Below, piece after piece: positions 9,009 through 20,334 of a stretch of DNA of 64,000 bases (position 1 is the stretch's first letter; every line of letters begins with the position of its first letter). The stretch is from Acanthosepion esculentum (Eukaryota > Mollusca > Cephalopoda > Sepiida > Sepiidae). The stretch covers positions 12,769,785-12,833,784 of the forward strand of contig OZ038482.1 in the NCBI GenBank assembly GCA_964036315.1, written 5' to 3'. The translations under genes and the position numbers were made by a program. Below the pieces are notes generated by a model. The model saw nothing but the letters and a program-made list of their open reading frames with translations, searched no databases and was not told the origin of the DNA.

Positions 9009-10230
9009 CAATGATAGTGGCCATATATTTTTCTCGTACATTATTTTTAGTGTATGAAATTATTTCAGATTAGTACTGACGTAGTGGAATCGTCAATGAA
9101 TTTATGTAATAATCAATGAATCCACAGGGTTTAATCATGAGGCCTGGTAATTTGCGTGTTACTTTTTTCCGCAAACAATTTTTAAAAGAGAAGTCGTTCA
9201 AAATTTTGCAACACCAAAACAAGAACAAATAATAAGAACACAATTTACTGAACGAGAAAACAACTTGAATAATTATTATACATATCATATACAAGTTTGT
9301 GATTTATAATAATTTGTTCGTATCAGGTCGATTCAGTTGAGGTTAATTGTTCGTAAAAGATGTGTGTGCAATTAAAGGAAACAGATAATTCGTACCTTTA
9401 AGTGATTTGAGGCAATATTTCTTTGGTAATAGTTGAACGGGAAGAAGTCAACTTTATATAATATTAGCTCAAGCGTCTTTCGATGAGTTTGCTTATTCAG
9501 GTTAGCTGAGTTTCATAGAGACGGATTTGGAGAGACATTCGCAGATCGATGAAACGTGTGTTTGTCGATTCGGATCTTCGTGCAAACTGATAGTTTCCAA
9601 GAAACAGCGCGTTCCATTGCGTTTCGAACTTCGCGCCTTCGCGGGAACATATATCAACCGACCTGATTGGTCGACTCTGTGTCAACGGACCCGATTTGCC
9701 AATCTTGCTACGAACGATTCATTTAGTATTTTGGGGGTGTCCACGGTATATGGACGATCCCAACACTGACACAATATCCTTTTTCCTTTTCGAGGTTAGA
9801 CATTGTCACTGACTGGCTCTTGTTAGCTGAAATTTGCAAAATAATCAAGCAACTATAAAAAAATTATTATTATTGTGATTGTAAAAGAAAAAGGTACAAT
9901 ATGGCATTGTTTTTGTTACTGCAATACCGTTAAAAATGCTCGAACTTGGAGAATAATGCAATTTCCTGCCCAATTTGGACACCGATTTCCTTGTAATTAT
10001 TAAGTAAAACTTGACAAAATATCTGAACAAGGGAGTTAAATCCAGGGACAATAACTGCTAATTAAAGATCTGTTAGCATTAGTATTCGTAATGGGAAAAT
10101 AAGCACTCTCTGCACTCGCTCCGTCAGCCATTGATACTTTTATAATAATCAATAATATTAATTAAGCTTATTGATAATTAACATTCAATGAATAGGAAAT
10201 GAATTGATATCAAACGCTCATATTTATAAT
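9009..10230. other. no recognisable gene
   Basis: Overlapping ORFs on both strands near 9497-9769 cover a moderately GC-rich patch ('cgttccattgcgtttcgaac'), but neither resembles a known family. The rest is AT-rich. Confidence 0.4.
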
Positions 10231-10235
10231 CATCT

Positions 10236-10342
10236 GTAACGCTCGCTGTGGCCAAGCAGTTTAAAGCACGCCTGATCAAACTCTGGTTTTCCCCTATAAA
10301 CGGTGACGCAGGTTCGAATCCTGAGGGAAAGCGTATTGTTTT
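10236..10342 (+). mobile_element. tRNA-like SINE head or tRNA pseudogene (Ser/Leu-like)
   Basis: TGGCCAAGCAGTTTAAAGC resembles a class II tRNA A box and GGTTCGAATCC is a standard B box, 54 bp apart. The T-arm GCAGG-TTCGAAT-CCTGA pairs at four of five positions. The anticodon arm does not fold cleanly and the acceptor matches only in part, so I do not call a functional tRNA. Confidence 0.5.
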
Positions 10343-10931
10343 TATTAGGTCACTCAAATGCGTAGGCCATTAGACGTGCTTCACACTGTTTAAAAACACG
10401 GGTATCCACTAAAAGTAACGTTTGCGTTTATTTATTTATATCAAGGCGATCCATAACACAGGCCTGGCAACCATGCAACTTGAGTCCACGACATCAGGCA
10501 TGTGGAGACCTAAATTACTACTAAATAACAATTTCAGAGAATATTTTTAGTAAGGAACTTGTTAGTAATGTCCAGTAATTAGTTAATTAGTAACTATACA
10601 TAATATTAGAAAGCGGCTTAAAATTATTGACTTATTTCCATAAATGCAAATATATTTTTTTTGCCTTAAAAAGAAAACAATAATTCAGAATTAGTTGCAG
10701 TAATCCAATTATTCCAAATATTTTTTAAAAGGTGGACATCATCAAAAAGTAAGTACAAGCCATTTTAGTTATCCAAAGCTTATTAAAAACAGTATCAATT
10801 AAAAACAGTATCAATTAAAAACAGTATCAATTAAAAAAAAAACATGATTGACAAATCCTGTTGTTGTTACATACAATTGCAATTTCTTGACCATTTAATT
10901 TCTTGATTGCATCAAGAATATATTAAAAGTT
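10343..10931. other. no gene; 16-bp tandem at 10785-10834
   Basis: AT-rich. The only structure is AAAACAGTATCAATTA repeated about three times. The P-element-type fragment begins just downstream on the other strand. Confidence 0.5.
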
Positions 10932-11225
10932 TCATGTAAAAAAGTTGCATCTAATTTTTGCAACTGGGATGATTTTAAGCAAAAATTTGGGTCTACCATT
11001 TAAACATTTTGCCACGATGTCCAATACTGTTTTTGGTAATCCCTCAGAATTTTCAGCTGAACCAAATAAATTTCCTTCATAATATTGTAGAGCAACTTTG
11101 ATATACACTTCATCAACTAAAAGAATACACTTTTTTTTATTTTCAGAAATTTTACTAAAAATATCACCAAGAAAATTAAAGTCATCTAGTTTTGAGACTT
11201 TTGATGTCAAAGCTGATAATGTTCT
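10932..11225 (-). pseudogene. P-element/THAP9-type transposase fragment, RNase H-like core
   Basis: The frame contains ENKKKCILLVDEVYIKVALQ, then YYEGNLFGSAE, GLPKTVLDIVAKCLNGRPKF and LLKIIPVAKI. This order (hydrophobic strand with a DE(v/m) dyad, a glycine-rich strand, a helix, then a second hydrophobic strand) fits the RNase H-like domain of P-element-type transposases. Only about 92 residues remain, with no N-terminal THAP finger here. A separate THAP piece lies at 23.1 kb. Moderately sure of the family, sure it is a fragment. Confidence 0.65.
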
Positions 11226-11410
11226 TTAACTTGGTAACTTAAAATCTGAAGTCTGTTATATAATGACTGAGGTGTAGTAAAATATTCAAATACCCTGATA
11301 AAAATAAAGAAAGAAAGCCTGGAGAACTTAACACTCACAAGACATGTTGAACGCAAGAGAGGCAAAGGAAAACAGCGAGTTAACTACATAACGAGCTTGT
11401 ATAAGTAGAA

Positions 11411-11715
11411 GAGGCACGGTGGAGTAGTGGATAGCAGTTCGGAATGAGAAATTAGAGAGCCGAGTTCGAATTCCAGTCGAATCCATTCACTTAGCACTTA
11501 CGTGCTAATACCCTTGATAAATAGCATGGATAAATAGTAGGACAGATTTGGATGGCAACTGGTCTAGGAGAAGGAGGCAACTCTGAATTCTGCGGAGGGT
11601 CGTAGTGCACCAGGTCTCTGTATTCGGCCCTATAATCAAATCATATGAGCTCGTGTCTGGGAACTGAGCTGCTTGACCCTCATTCGACGAATACGACAGG
11701 AGAGTCCGCCATAAG
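11411..11715 (+). mobile_element. SINE-A, tRNA-derived
   Basis: Head GGTGGAGTAGTGGATAGCAG is an A-box-like segment and GAGTTCGAATTCCAGTC a B box. The body reads 'ggatggcaactggtctagga', 'ctctgaattctgcggagg' and TATTCGGCCCTATAAT, and the tail GCTTGACCCTCATTCGACGA. Reverse-strand copies are at 12.9, 20.3, 45.6 and 58.6 kb. In other copies the 3' end runs into (TA)n. Confidence 0.85.
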
Positions 11716-11724
11716 TAGAGTGCA

Positions 11725-11872
11725 TAACAGGGAAAGTATAGTAATAAGAGTTAAAAAGGAGAGGAGATTGTGGAGAGCCATGATCGTTTACGCCCTGGAT
11801 GGAAACAGCACAGTGGAGAGTGTTAGCCATTTCGGATGCTTATGTTATCATTGCATTCCATGCCAACGCTGA
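11725..11872 (+). pseudogene. LINE-beta 3' terminal fragment
   Basis: KKERRLWRAMIVYALDGNST resembles the ERKLWRAVI end of the minus-strand copy at 59.1 kb, which is the C-terminus of an endonuclease/RT-type LINE. Only about 45 residues are visible, immediately after SINE-A. Confidence 0.4.
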
Positions 11873-12589
11873 CCAAAATCTTAACAGCCCATCACAATTA
11901 AGAAAAAATCAATTAATTACTGTTTGTAGCTGATGAAACAATTAAAAAAAACAAAAACCACCCGCTCTTTTTGTTACTTTTTGTACCAAATACGATTGCC
12001 GGTAGGGTTAAATTATTTCCCTCGGTCAGTTGCCACCCACTTGGCACGATAATTACTTACTACGGCATGCTCATCATTTGCCAAATAATTTTCTCTGCAA
12101 CACGATTATTTTGTTACAGAAATAAAAGCAATTGCAGGCGAAAAATTCATTTGAACCGGAACATGTATTCTATAAACTGAAAGATTTCCACCGACATTAA
12201 TACTCCAGATACCGCTTGTATTCGGTACAAATGAGTAGTTAAAATACACAATAATATTCTGTTGAAGTAATTTTTCCAACCATATATCCTGCTCAAACGG
12301 AAAAATTGCTATTGTTTTCAAAGTGATGATCAATTTGTTTGAGGTTCACTCTTAAATCCGTGAAGATGGAAAAAAAACTTTTGTTTTAATATCCTGTTTC
12401 ATTGACGTGTTAAGCGACAACCATGATCCGGTTGTAACCAATCCTTAAATGAATGGGAATTTGAAATTTTCAATATGTATTCGAATTAAATCAGGAAATC
12501 TGTCAATATCACGCTCTTGTTTCTCTTTTCAACAAAAACTCTTTGTCTCACTCTATCTGTACGTCTCTCTATCTGTACGTCTATTTCAC
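11873..12589. other. no gene seen
   Basis: AT-rich, with short ORFs on both strands that resemble nothing. No terminal repeats detected. Confidence 0.45.
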
Positions 12590-12650
12590 TTTGCCTTTGG
12601 GTTCTGTCACCAGATCTAACTAACGCCTTTATCCACTGTGCCATGTGTCC
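12590..12650 (-). mobile_element. SINE-B head, inverted fragment
   Basis: 'ctaactaacgcctttatcca' followed by CTGTGCCATGTGTCC is the reverse of the tRNA-like SINE-B head. It abuts a plus-strand SINE-B body at 12651, giving a head-inverted junction. Confidence 0.7.
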
Positions 12651-12915
12651 TTGATACCGGGTTAAAGCAGTGGAGAACTTTCAGAGGGAAATTAACAGGA
12701 GATAACTGGTAACTGACACCCATTAAACATGGCACGTGGAACTAGAACAGTCTACCCCAGTGAGCGAAATAAAGGGTTCAGTTCGACATTCCAACCACCT
12801 GAAGAAGGCCGGAGCGTACAATGGCCAAAACGTTGTAATAAATAGGGTGACAAAGATGAGGACAAGAGTCCGAATAATGTAAATAATGTACATAATACCT
12901 CATCTCAGAAATATA
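12651..12915 (+). mobile_element. SINE-B body and tail
   Basis: Runs from 'gataccgggttaaagcagtg' through GGCACGTGGAACTAGAACAG, the CTGAAGAAGGCCGGAGCGTA core and the TCCGAATAATGTAAATAATG end, closing with 'acataatacctcatctcaga'. It is the best full-length tail in the window. Confidence 0.8.
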
Positions 12916-12920
12916 GACAG

Positions 12921-13136
12921 ATTCTGAATTTAAAGTTGTCCTTCACCTAGGTTGGTTGCTAAACCAAGGTTGAAGAGCTCAGTCTGTTTTGCTACTTAAT
13001 CCATAGCTGGGGGACTATCGCCCGATTCTTACCTTTCCCAAGCGTATTTGTGCGTATGTAAAGAACTCGACTGGAATTCGAACGACTCTCTGATTCCTCA
13101 TTCGGAGCCGCTATCCATTAAGCTACCTGCACATCC
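12921..13136 (-). mobile_element. SINE-A, diverged
   Basis: GACTGGAATTCGAACGACTC is the reversed B box and 'gccgctatccattaagctac' the reversed head. The body keeps 'aaagttgtccttcacctagg' and CCATAGCTGGGGG. It lies directly next to SINE-B. Confidence 0.75.
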
Positions 13137-14034
13137 TAATCTATCATGCAATTACTTCGTTGTAGTGAGTTCGATCCTTGCTTCCTTCCTTATAAGTACG
13201 GCCTTATAGACCAAGCTGGCCTTTGTAAATAAGCATCTGGCAGTTTGTCATTATTATTATTATTATTATTATTGAGTGACACTGGGGTACAAATACACTA
13301 CCTGCAATATACCCATCATAACACTCAGCTTGATAAGAGTATATCAGGCACATGCACCACAGCCAAAAGTGCACAATATAGTGACAAGTTTTTCATAAAA
13401 GCAATTAATAACCTTGTAAGTGGGACCCAGTTAGAAATACTTTCAGGTCGCGTAACCCAGTCTTCTCAGACGTTCTTTCCACGTATGTAGATGTGACTTC
13501 CAAGTTATCTTGGCCGCGTCATCCTTCAAAATCAAAAAGAAAACTATCCTCTCGACACTCAGCCATGACGCTCCCACAACTACACCCGCCCTTGAACAGA
13601 TATTGTGTCTGATGGGCTTCGTCGTTGCCAAATAGCTTTGGATCGTCTATAAAAGATGGTTCATCCTTTGCTGTCTTCTTTTAGTACCATAACCAGATGT
13701 CACATTTTGAAAGCTTAAGGACAATGGAAACTTGCATAGAACAAACAGCAAGTGTGGGTGTGTGTTGTAAGCGATCTTATTCAAAGATCGCTCTCTTAAT
13801 TCTTAATATTCCAAGCCTCAGTCCGCATGATGTTAAATCAGTTTTCTATCTTTTTATGCTGCTGTTCGAAAAAAACCCTCTCAACGTTCTTGACTATCCT
13901 AAACTCAGACATTCAGCTATCCACGAATATAAGGCGCCGTATCACAGTAATTCTTCTATGCCACCCCTAAATTAGTCTTCCGTCTTTTACAATCTTTCAT
14001 CACCAATCTGTTTAGGAATAACTAGTCCTTTGGT
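13137..14034. other. no recognisable gene; (ATT)n at 13246-13274
   Basis: Several 60-90-codon frames exist on both strands, but none resembles a family. A (TTA)n run gives a poly-L frame at 13245. Confidence 0.4.
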
Positions 14035-14631
14035 TCTACGACACTTTCTCTTATAACTCTTTTGTTCCACAGATGCCGTTCTTATCAAAGAAGGTATACA
14101 TTTCATCGGCTATTATGCCAGTGAGCAATCTCCACATAGGTGGGAGGCATGTGATCGGCCGATAACTTTTTACGACATTAACTTGGGAAACATCTTTCAA
14201 GCACAAGCCTCTTTTATCAACTGTTATCCACTGGAATGTCCTCATTTTCGTTGATTATAGCATCCAGTTGTTCTGCTATTAACTTATGGCATCCCATTAA
14301 CTTCTTTATCCAGTAACCTTGAACTCCATGATGTCCATCAGGCTTTCTAGTTACTCATATTTCTACCGATATGTCACAGGTTTTCTCCAGTAATTCGAAC
14401 TTCTTCTTGTCGTGAGTTAGATATTGTGTCAAATTTCCGAGCCATTCTTTATTATTACGATGGAAGATTTCCTGACTCCATATTCGCGCCAAAACTGCCT
14501 ACTTACTTCTGTATTTGGCACAATTCTTTCATTGTTTGTCTCTCCATCTATATTTGATAGAATCATTTTTGGGCAATATGAAACAGTTTATTTTTATCTG
14601 GGCCTCTCTTATTTCATTCTTTAAGCATAGA
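14035..14631 (-). pseudogene. LINE-gamma reverse transcriptase, 3' part of split element
   Basis: On the minus strand the pieces read, in order, TEVSRQFWR, EWLGNLTQYL, HGVQGYWIKKLMGCHKLIAE, and then VVKSYRPITCLPPMWRLLTG with IIADEMYTFFDKNGI. The Y-R-P-I-T-C-L-P motif and the preceding V-Q-G-Y-W-I-K block are typical of a non-LTR retrotransposon RT. Frameshifts separate the blocks. The 5' continuation is at 15161-15406, beyond an inserted solo LTR. Confidence 0.75.
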
Positions 14632-14792
14632 TGTCAGATTACCTCCTCCTAATTTTTGAAGCAGCTACTAGGGGGCGCTTCCGGTACTATAAATACTCTA
14701 CGATAATTATTCGCAGCCTCTTTTTTACTTTTTACATCAACATGTAAGTCTTTCGCGGAAGAACGCGTTTCTCTTTTGGGAAACGCATGACC

Positions 14793-14847
<55 letters not shown>

Positions 14848-14984
14848 TCTCCTGCACCAAACTACACATACGCAAACAATTCACTAGCTTAAATGTTTTC
14901 TTCATTTATGTTTATTGTTCAATAACACACAACAATATTCTATTGTTTATGTAACCCTTTATTGTTAATACATTATCATTTGTT

Positions 14985-15042
<58 letters not shown>

Positions 15043-15160
15043 TCCTTGTTGTTTCTTTACATTTTTTACGTGGACTCATATTCCGAGTCTGCCAAGTTGA
15101 TTGTGGGCATTTCAGAAGACACACGTGTTTATCTCACAACGCGTACGCCGGCCCGCAACA
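14632..15160 (+). repeat. solo LTR, family LTR-B
   Basis: 529 bp, TGTCAGATTACCTCC to CCCGCAACA, with TATAAATACTC at 14690 as promoter and AATAACACACAACAATATTC before the 3' third. It contains (CA)n at 14794-14846 and (TA)n at 14988-15040. A second, minus-strand copy is at 25344. It interrupts LINE-gamma. The flanks give no perfect target duplication. Confidence 0.75.
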
Positions 15161-15406
15161 TATATCTTTAATTTCCCCTTTCTTTATATCTTTACTTTCT
15201 CCTCTCTTCGCCACTAGTTGATTTAGTTTTTCCATCATCACATTCAGGCCTTTTCTATCTAAAACACATTTTCTCTTCAATTTTTCATATTTGGAATTCT
15301 TTCCTTTTCTATCTGATATCGCAACATCTCTAACAACTTGTCCTATATCTCCAAGAATTTTCCTTTCCTCCAACGTGTTGTGACCTTTTTGGAATCCTCT
15401 ACTCAA
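15161..15406 (-). pseudogene. LINE-gamma, 5' part of split element
   Basis: Reads TLEERKILGDIGQVVRDVAI, then a K/R-rich stretch SKYEKLKRKCVLDRKGLNVM and LNQLVAKRGESKDIKK before meeting LTR-B. This charged helical region normally lies upstream of the RT core in such LINEs, and the order on the minus strand agrees with the RT pieces at 14.0-14.6 kb. Confidence 0.65.
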
Positions 15407-16284
15407 TGATTTTAGTCATTATTCTCTTTGCAACTTTCAGATGGTGAGATTACTTCCAGTTATGTTCCTTCGTTTTCATATATTTCATCAATCTATTCAC
15501 TCTTATGATAATCCGGGCTGAATTCGTTGATTTATTTCTAAAAGACTTCTTAATTATTTGAATATCTTCTAAGGATGAATGCCCAAGTTTCAAACAAAAT
15601 GAGATGCATATTTTCTGTGAATACAATAATTAAATAATACACAAGCTCGCTCAATTTTGTCTCACTGTCGATTGAGATACTTCATGGGAGAGTATCTGTT
15701 TACACACGTGCTGTACAATCTCTTTCTGTTTGACATGCAAATTGAATCAAGGCCATTCAACCAGTTCTTTTTTTCTTTCTAAATTTCACCCAATACAAGG
15801 TTCGAGAGCCACTCAGGATAGAGGGTTAATACCAAAATGATAATAATGAATAAGGCATGTGATGTGAATGGAAGTGGAGATTATGAGGATAAGGAGGACA
15901 TACATAAGAATCGATCCTTAACTTGAATAAGAAGTTGAAAGAGAGTAAAGGATATTTTTGTTTAGATTTCCTTTTTCTATATAAAGTAGGACACGAAAAA
16001 AATATTCAATCTGTTGCCATTGGCATTTGGTTCATCAGGTTCACCATTTGTTAATTTATAAGATAGGGAGGTGTTGAGTAAGTGGCCATGGTTAAATATA
16101 AATAAGTTTGCAATAAGCAATAATTGTCAACTTTTTATTGGGGTCTGCTTCTTTAAAATCCCACATAAAGTTATTTTTACCAATGCTAACAGTCTATCCA
16201 TAATAAGTTGGTCTTCTACAACTAGTATGACCATTCATACCACACAATCATGAGGAACGAAAATAGTACCATTTGTATTCCAAT
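15407..16284. other. no gene seen
   Basis: AT-rich single-copy-looking sequence, possibly more of the LINE-gamma 5' region at its start. No motif recognised. Confidence 0.4.
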
Positions 16285-16425
16285 TAATATCCATTAATAT
16301 CCCATTAAATATTAACATTCCCATTAATATTCTATTAAATATTAATATCCCCATTAATATCCCATTAAATATCAATATTCCCATTAATATCCTATTAAAT
16401 ATTAATATTCCCATTAATATCCCTT
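16285..16425. repeat. AT-rich tandem repeat, about 26-30-bp unit
   Basis: Repeats of 'attaatatcccattaaatat' with small changes, about five copies. On the minus strand it reads as ILMGILIFN repeats, which is an artefact. Confidence 0.85.
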
Positions 16426-16552
16426 TCGGTTTCAATTTCATTCGTTGCCACATTTTCATCATTTCATCAATGTTCTGGTCACTTGCCTCGACTTCTTTCT
16501 CTTCAACACCTTCGGAATCATCAGTAGCTTTTTGTCGTTTAATCGCTTTAAT

Positions 16553-16845
16553 TACTTGCAATATTTACATTATTCGGACTGTTATCCTCATCTTCATTGC
16601 CATATTCACAACGTTTCGGTCGTTGGACGCTCCGGTCTTCTTCTGGTGACTGGAATTTCTAACCGGGGTAAATTATTCTAGTTCCATGTGCCATACCTCT
16701 TCCTGATGCCTCAGTTATTTCCCTTTTAATTCAACTCTCCAAGGTTTTGGCTCGCCACTGCTGTGGCCTGGTATTGAACTCACAACTCCTTTGGTCTAGT
16801 CATTGGATCTAACCAACGTCTTTATCCACTAGGCCATGTGTCCAG
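16553..16845 (-). mobile_element. SINE-B
   Basis: Begins TTACATTATTCGGACTGTTA, includes CACAACGTTTCGGTCGTTGG, CTCCGGTCTTCTTCTGGTGA and 'ttctagttccatgtgccat', and ends at the head 'atctaaccaacgtctttatc' then CACTAGGCCATGTGTCC. It is nearly full length. Confidence 0.85.
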
Positions 16846-17469
16846 ATATATAGACAGATAATCGCTTTAAGTTCCAACTCTATTGCCCATTCGTTTTTTT
16901 CTGATTGACATTATTGTTGTTGTTATTATTTTCTTTTCTTCTGCACTTTTTTTTTCGTTTTCAACCGGAAGTCTGGTATTATGGATGCCCTTCATCAAGT
17001 TGTACGGCTTTAAACAGATAGCATCTTTCACAGAATATTGCCGTGCCAAGCAACGCGGACTTCTAAAGTGATGGAATATTAGGCTTTATTCCGGTTTTCT
17101 TAATCTAGTGTTTTGAATTTCGGTGCTATAAACACAAACGTACCAATGGGACCATAGTGGCCTGAACGTCCCATAATATAGCAATCTCAACCCAGAGGTC
17201 GTTGTACTTTTTAAGCTTTTCAATTTCTTTTTTTTTTTTTTATTAGCGTCTCGAAGATCAGCCAGATCAACGAGAAGGGATTGTTTTAATTATTCCACCC
17301 CATGCAAGGCGATAATGCCACTAAGACGTCATTAGTTACTGGGGGGGGAAGAGAATGAAAATACTTTAGTAAGGAGAAAGGACAATGAAAGATTAAAGAC
17401 GACAAAAGATAGTGTTTTACGTAGTATTTACATTTTTAAAGACCGTAGGTGACAGGGAAGTAAGAAACT
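16846..17469. other. no gene seen
   Basis: A T-rich run at 17230 and a G9 run at 17341 are the only features. The AT-rich ORFs at 16867-17071 resemble nothing. Confidence 0.4.
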
Positions 17470-17650
17470 GGAAATATTGTCCTTTTGCTACTTCTCCTAA
17501 ACCCTGGTCTGTCATCCACTTGCTTAAGCCGGCTAGGTATGTCACGCATTGCTTTCTCTCGTCTCTCTATCCGTCCTGTGAGTATCAGATTCTCCAAGTC
17601 CTCCTTTCGCATTACGTGCCCCAGAAATTTCAGCTGCCTCTTCAATAACA
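17470..17650 (-). pseudogene. LINE-beta reverse transcriptase C-terminal fragment
   Basis: The minus strand reads LKRQLKFLGHVMRKEDLENL, ILTGRIERREKAMRDIPSRL and KQVDDRPGF. The KRQL-FLGH--RKE block is a signature of the C-terminal tail of endonuclease-type LINEs. Related pieces are at 26.2-27.8 and 59.1 kb. Confidence 0.75.
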
Positions 17651-17881
17651 TTAATAAGCTGAATGATATAGGCCAATCGAAACATCTATATGAATCGGAT
17701 GTCAAAATTTAAAGCTGAGCGTCCATGTATCTTTAACGTTTCAATGTGAACTGTGACCGACGCTTCTTATTTCTCTTGCTTCCCCACTTATATAAATCAA
17801 TAAAATTATTAGTCTGACGAAGTTCCTTTGACTGAAACGGGACACTAAGAACTTTTCAATTTTGCCATTCACTTGTTCACT

Positions 17882-18026
17882 GTTCTTTTTATAGATACAA
17901 GTATTTAAGCAAATGCTCTGTTTTATAATAAATACTTTATATTTTTTTTAAATACTTGTATCTATAAAAAGAACGTTAAACATATCATAAAATGTCTTTA
18001 AATAAATTGTCGGACCTTGTCCAATT

Positions 18027-18029
<3 letters not shown>
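17882..18029 (+). mobile_element. TIR-Ser element, short derivative (copy 1)
   Basis: A perfect 27-bp inverted repeat (17882-17908 and 17948-17974, beginning GTTCTTTTTATAGATACAAG) encloses only 39 bp. It is followed by the right terminal sequence GAACGTTAAACATATCATAA and ATTGTCGGACCTTGTCCAAT, as in the copies at 47.7 and 50.6 kb. A (TA)n array follows. Confidence 0.7.

Positions 18030-18086
<57 letters not shown>
18030..18086. repeat. (TA)n microsatellite
   Basis: Pure (TA)n directly after the right end of the TIR-Ser copy. Confidence 0.95.
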
Positions 18087-18090
<4 letters not shown>

Positions 18091-18547
18091 TTATATAATT
18101 AAAAAGGTGGTCCACGTGTGCTTCTTATATGTAGAATAGATATTTTGGTTAATAAAATAAAGGGTAAACGAAAAGATAGCAATGTAGTCAATACGATAAA
18201 TATTAAATATCATCTATTTGACAAAAATGAAGTACGGAGAGAAAAGTTTTAACTTCGGAATTTTTGGACACGCCTGTGTCCTTTATCAACGATCCGAGGA
18301 ACAAACAGAGAGGTGGAAATTACTCACCGACGGATATTTTTGTAGGAAATGTATTTTCCAGTGGAAATATTATGAGCAAAACTAAATCTGTCTAATCACT
18401 CGATATGCGAAACTTTTTATGGAAATGAACTTAAAAGTGTTCGGCTGATTTAGTGCTATTGGTCTGTGTCGGGGTAGTGAGATTGTAAACATTGATGATA
18501 GGTTGACAGGCTCTGTCGCCTGTTATATAGTCGGGGTAAGATGGTGA

Positions 18548-18549
<2 letters not shown>
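18087..18549. other. no gene seen
   Basis: Unremarkable AT-rich sequence between two (TA)n arrays. Confidence 0.4.

Positions 18550-18619
<70 letters not shown>
18550..18619. repeat. (TA)n microsatellite
   Basis: Pure (TA)n of about 35 units; gives false IYIYIY ORFs. Confidence 0.95.
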
Positions 18620-18620
<1 letters not shown>

Positions 18621-19620
18621 GCGTGTGGCGGTTGTTTTTCTATCACACTAGTTAGGAAAGATATTCTTGTATTTCGATCTGTTGTTCCCATCTTTATATA
18701 GATGTTATTATAGGCGCAACGTTTCGAGTAAGTACCCTCTGGTCATCATCAGGTGTCCATTTATTGGCTGATATGGGATATCGGTTGATTATTGTGATAT
18801 TTTGTCCAAGTATTGTTCGTTCCTGCTGAAATGGTTATTCACTACCAGATCCTTTGGGACAGTGGCGTAGTGGATACAGTTGCTTATATGTGTTACTCTT
18901 ATCTAGTGGGTACGTGTTCAATAGATAGATGGATCTGGTAGATGGATCTGGTAGATGGATCTGGTAGAAACTCGCCAATTCAGCAGGAATGAACAATATC
19001 TGATATCACAAGGACAAGACAAGTGATAAACCTCTACTCCTGTTCAAAAGACTGGGGAGGAGAGTGAACCGTACAATAGGTGAACCTATTTACTATCAAA
19101 TGTAAATAAATACATGGGCTTTGCTTGAGAACTATGAGGACGTGTGTCTCTATAACTATTAGCTTTGTTAGAAGAAACTTGCGAAGAAGATATAAACATT
19201 TGAATTCCTTGGAAGAATTGCAATATCTAGACGAGGGTATCGCAATCAGCTTTAATACTGAAGAGTGTGCCAGAGTATTGAGTAAACATGCTGCCATTTG
19301 GTCTCCAGTGAACACTACTCGTTACTACCTTCTTTTTTATTTGATTCTTAAATCGTGCCCCGGGGGTTTAATAATAATACAAATAGAACAGCCATGACGT
19401 CCTGGTCATTAAGGTAAAATGGATTGTTATTTTCGGAAAAGCGCAATGTACTGAGTGACCTTTGGCACTATAAAGGTTAAGAGGCAAAAATAATGCAAGC
19501 AAAGAGAGGGAGAAATCGTATCTTTTAAAAAGAGAGATCGTAAATCGATCGAAATTATTAACGTCTTTGTTTCCTTAAAACATTTCATGATGACTTTCGA
19601 TTCGAATTCTTCGGCTGCAC
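18620..19620. other. no gene; short tandem at 18930-18970
   Basis: GATCTGGTAGATGGA is repeated three times. 'gcgcaacgtttcgagtaagt' with ATCATCAGGTG near 18717 resembles the AACGTT/GAAG core of SINE-B-like repeats but is too short to assign. Confidence 0.35.
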
Positions 19621-19679
19621 GCGTGTTCGCGTACGCACACACGCATACATATATATATAATACACACACACACACACAT

Positions 19680-19727
<48 letters not shown>

Positions 19728-19854
19728 ATATATATATATATATATATATACTATTATTTACTAAGCTTAATTTGTTACAAGATAGGAACGACTCGAATGG
19801 GTCGAATATACTACACGAGCGAATAGTTGAACGGGATTTGCTATATTATCATCT

Positions 19855-19947
<93 letters not shown>

Positions 19948-20176
19948 GTGTTCTCACTCGATTAAAATATTTTCAAAAATTCTGATGTTTTGAAAGTTTG
20001 TCGGTACGAATACTTTTCAGCATATATATATAGATAGATAGATAGATGATTAAATAAATTATAATCATTAAATATTAGTGTTTGAGCCTTTTATATTATA
20101 TTCTTGCTCTGTCTTGTACATAGAGCTCTTCCTGGATTTTATCCTCTTGGGAAATATATATATATGTATTTACCAC

Positions 20177-20258
<82 letters not shown>

Positions 20259-20275
20259 TGTGTGTGTGTGTGATC
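19621..20275. repeat. cluster of (CA)n, (TA)n and (TG)n microsatellites
   Basis: (CA)n near 19664-19694, (TA)n at 19695-19750, 19857-19906 and 20184-20227, and (TG)n at 19907-19946 and 20228-20270. Each (TA)n passes directly into (TG)n or (CA)n. The ORFs of alternating Y/I, C/V and T/H are translation artefacts. Confidence 0.93.
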
Positions 20276-20334
20276 GAACTCACTACATTAATAAGTATAT
20301 AATAAAAATGTAGTTTTAAGGTATGCTGAATTTA

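Noticed and set aside
10236..10342. Functional tRNA gene
   Set aside because: A and B boxes are good, but the anticodon arm does not form a normal 5-bp stem with a 7-base loop.
16235..16561. 108-codon minus-strand ORF with GILMGILIFN repeats
   Set aside because: It covers an AT-rich tandem repeat and then a SINE-B tail; no evidence of selection.
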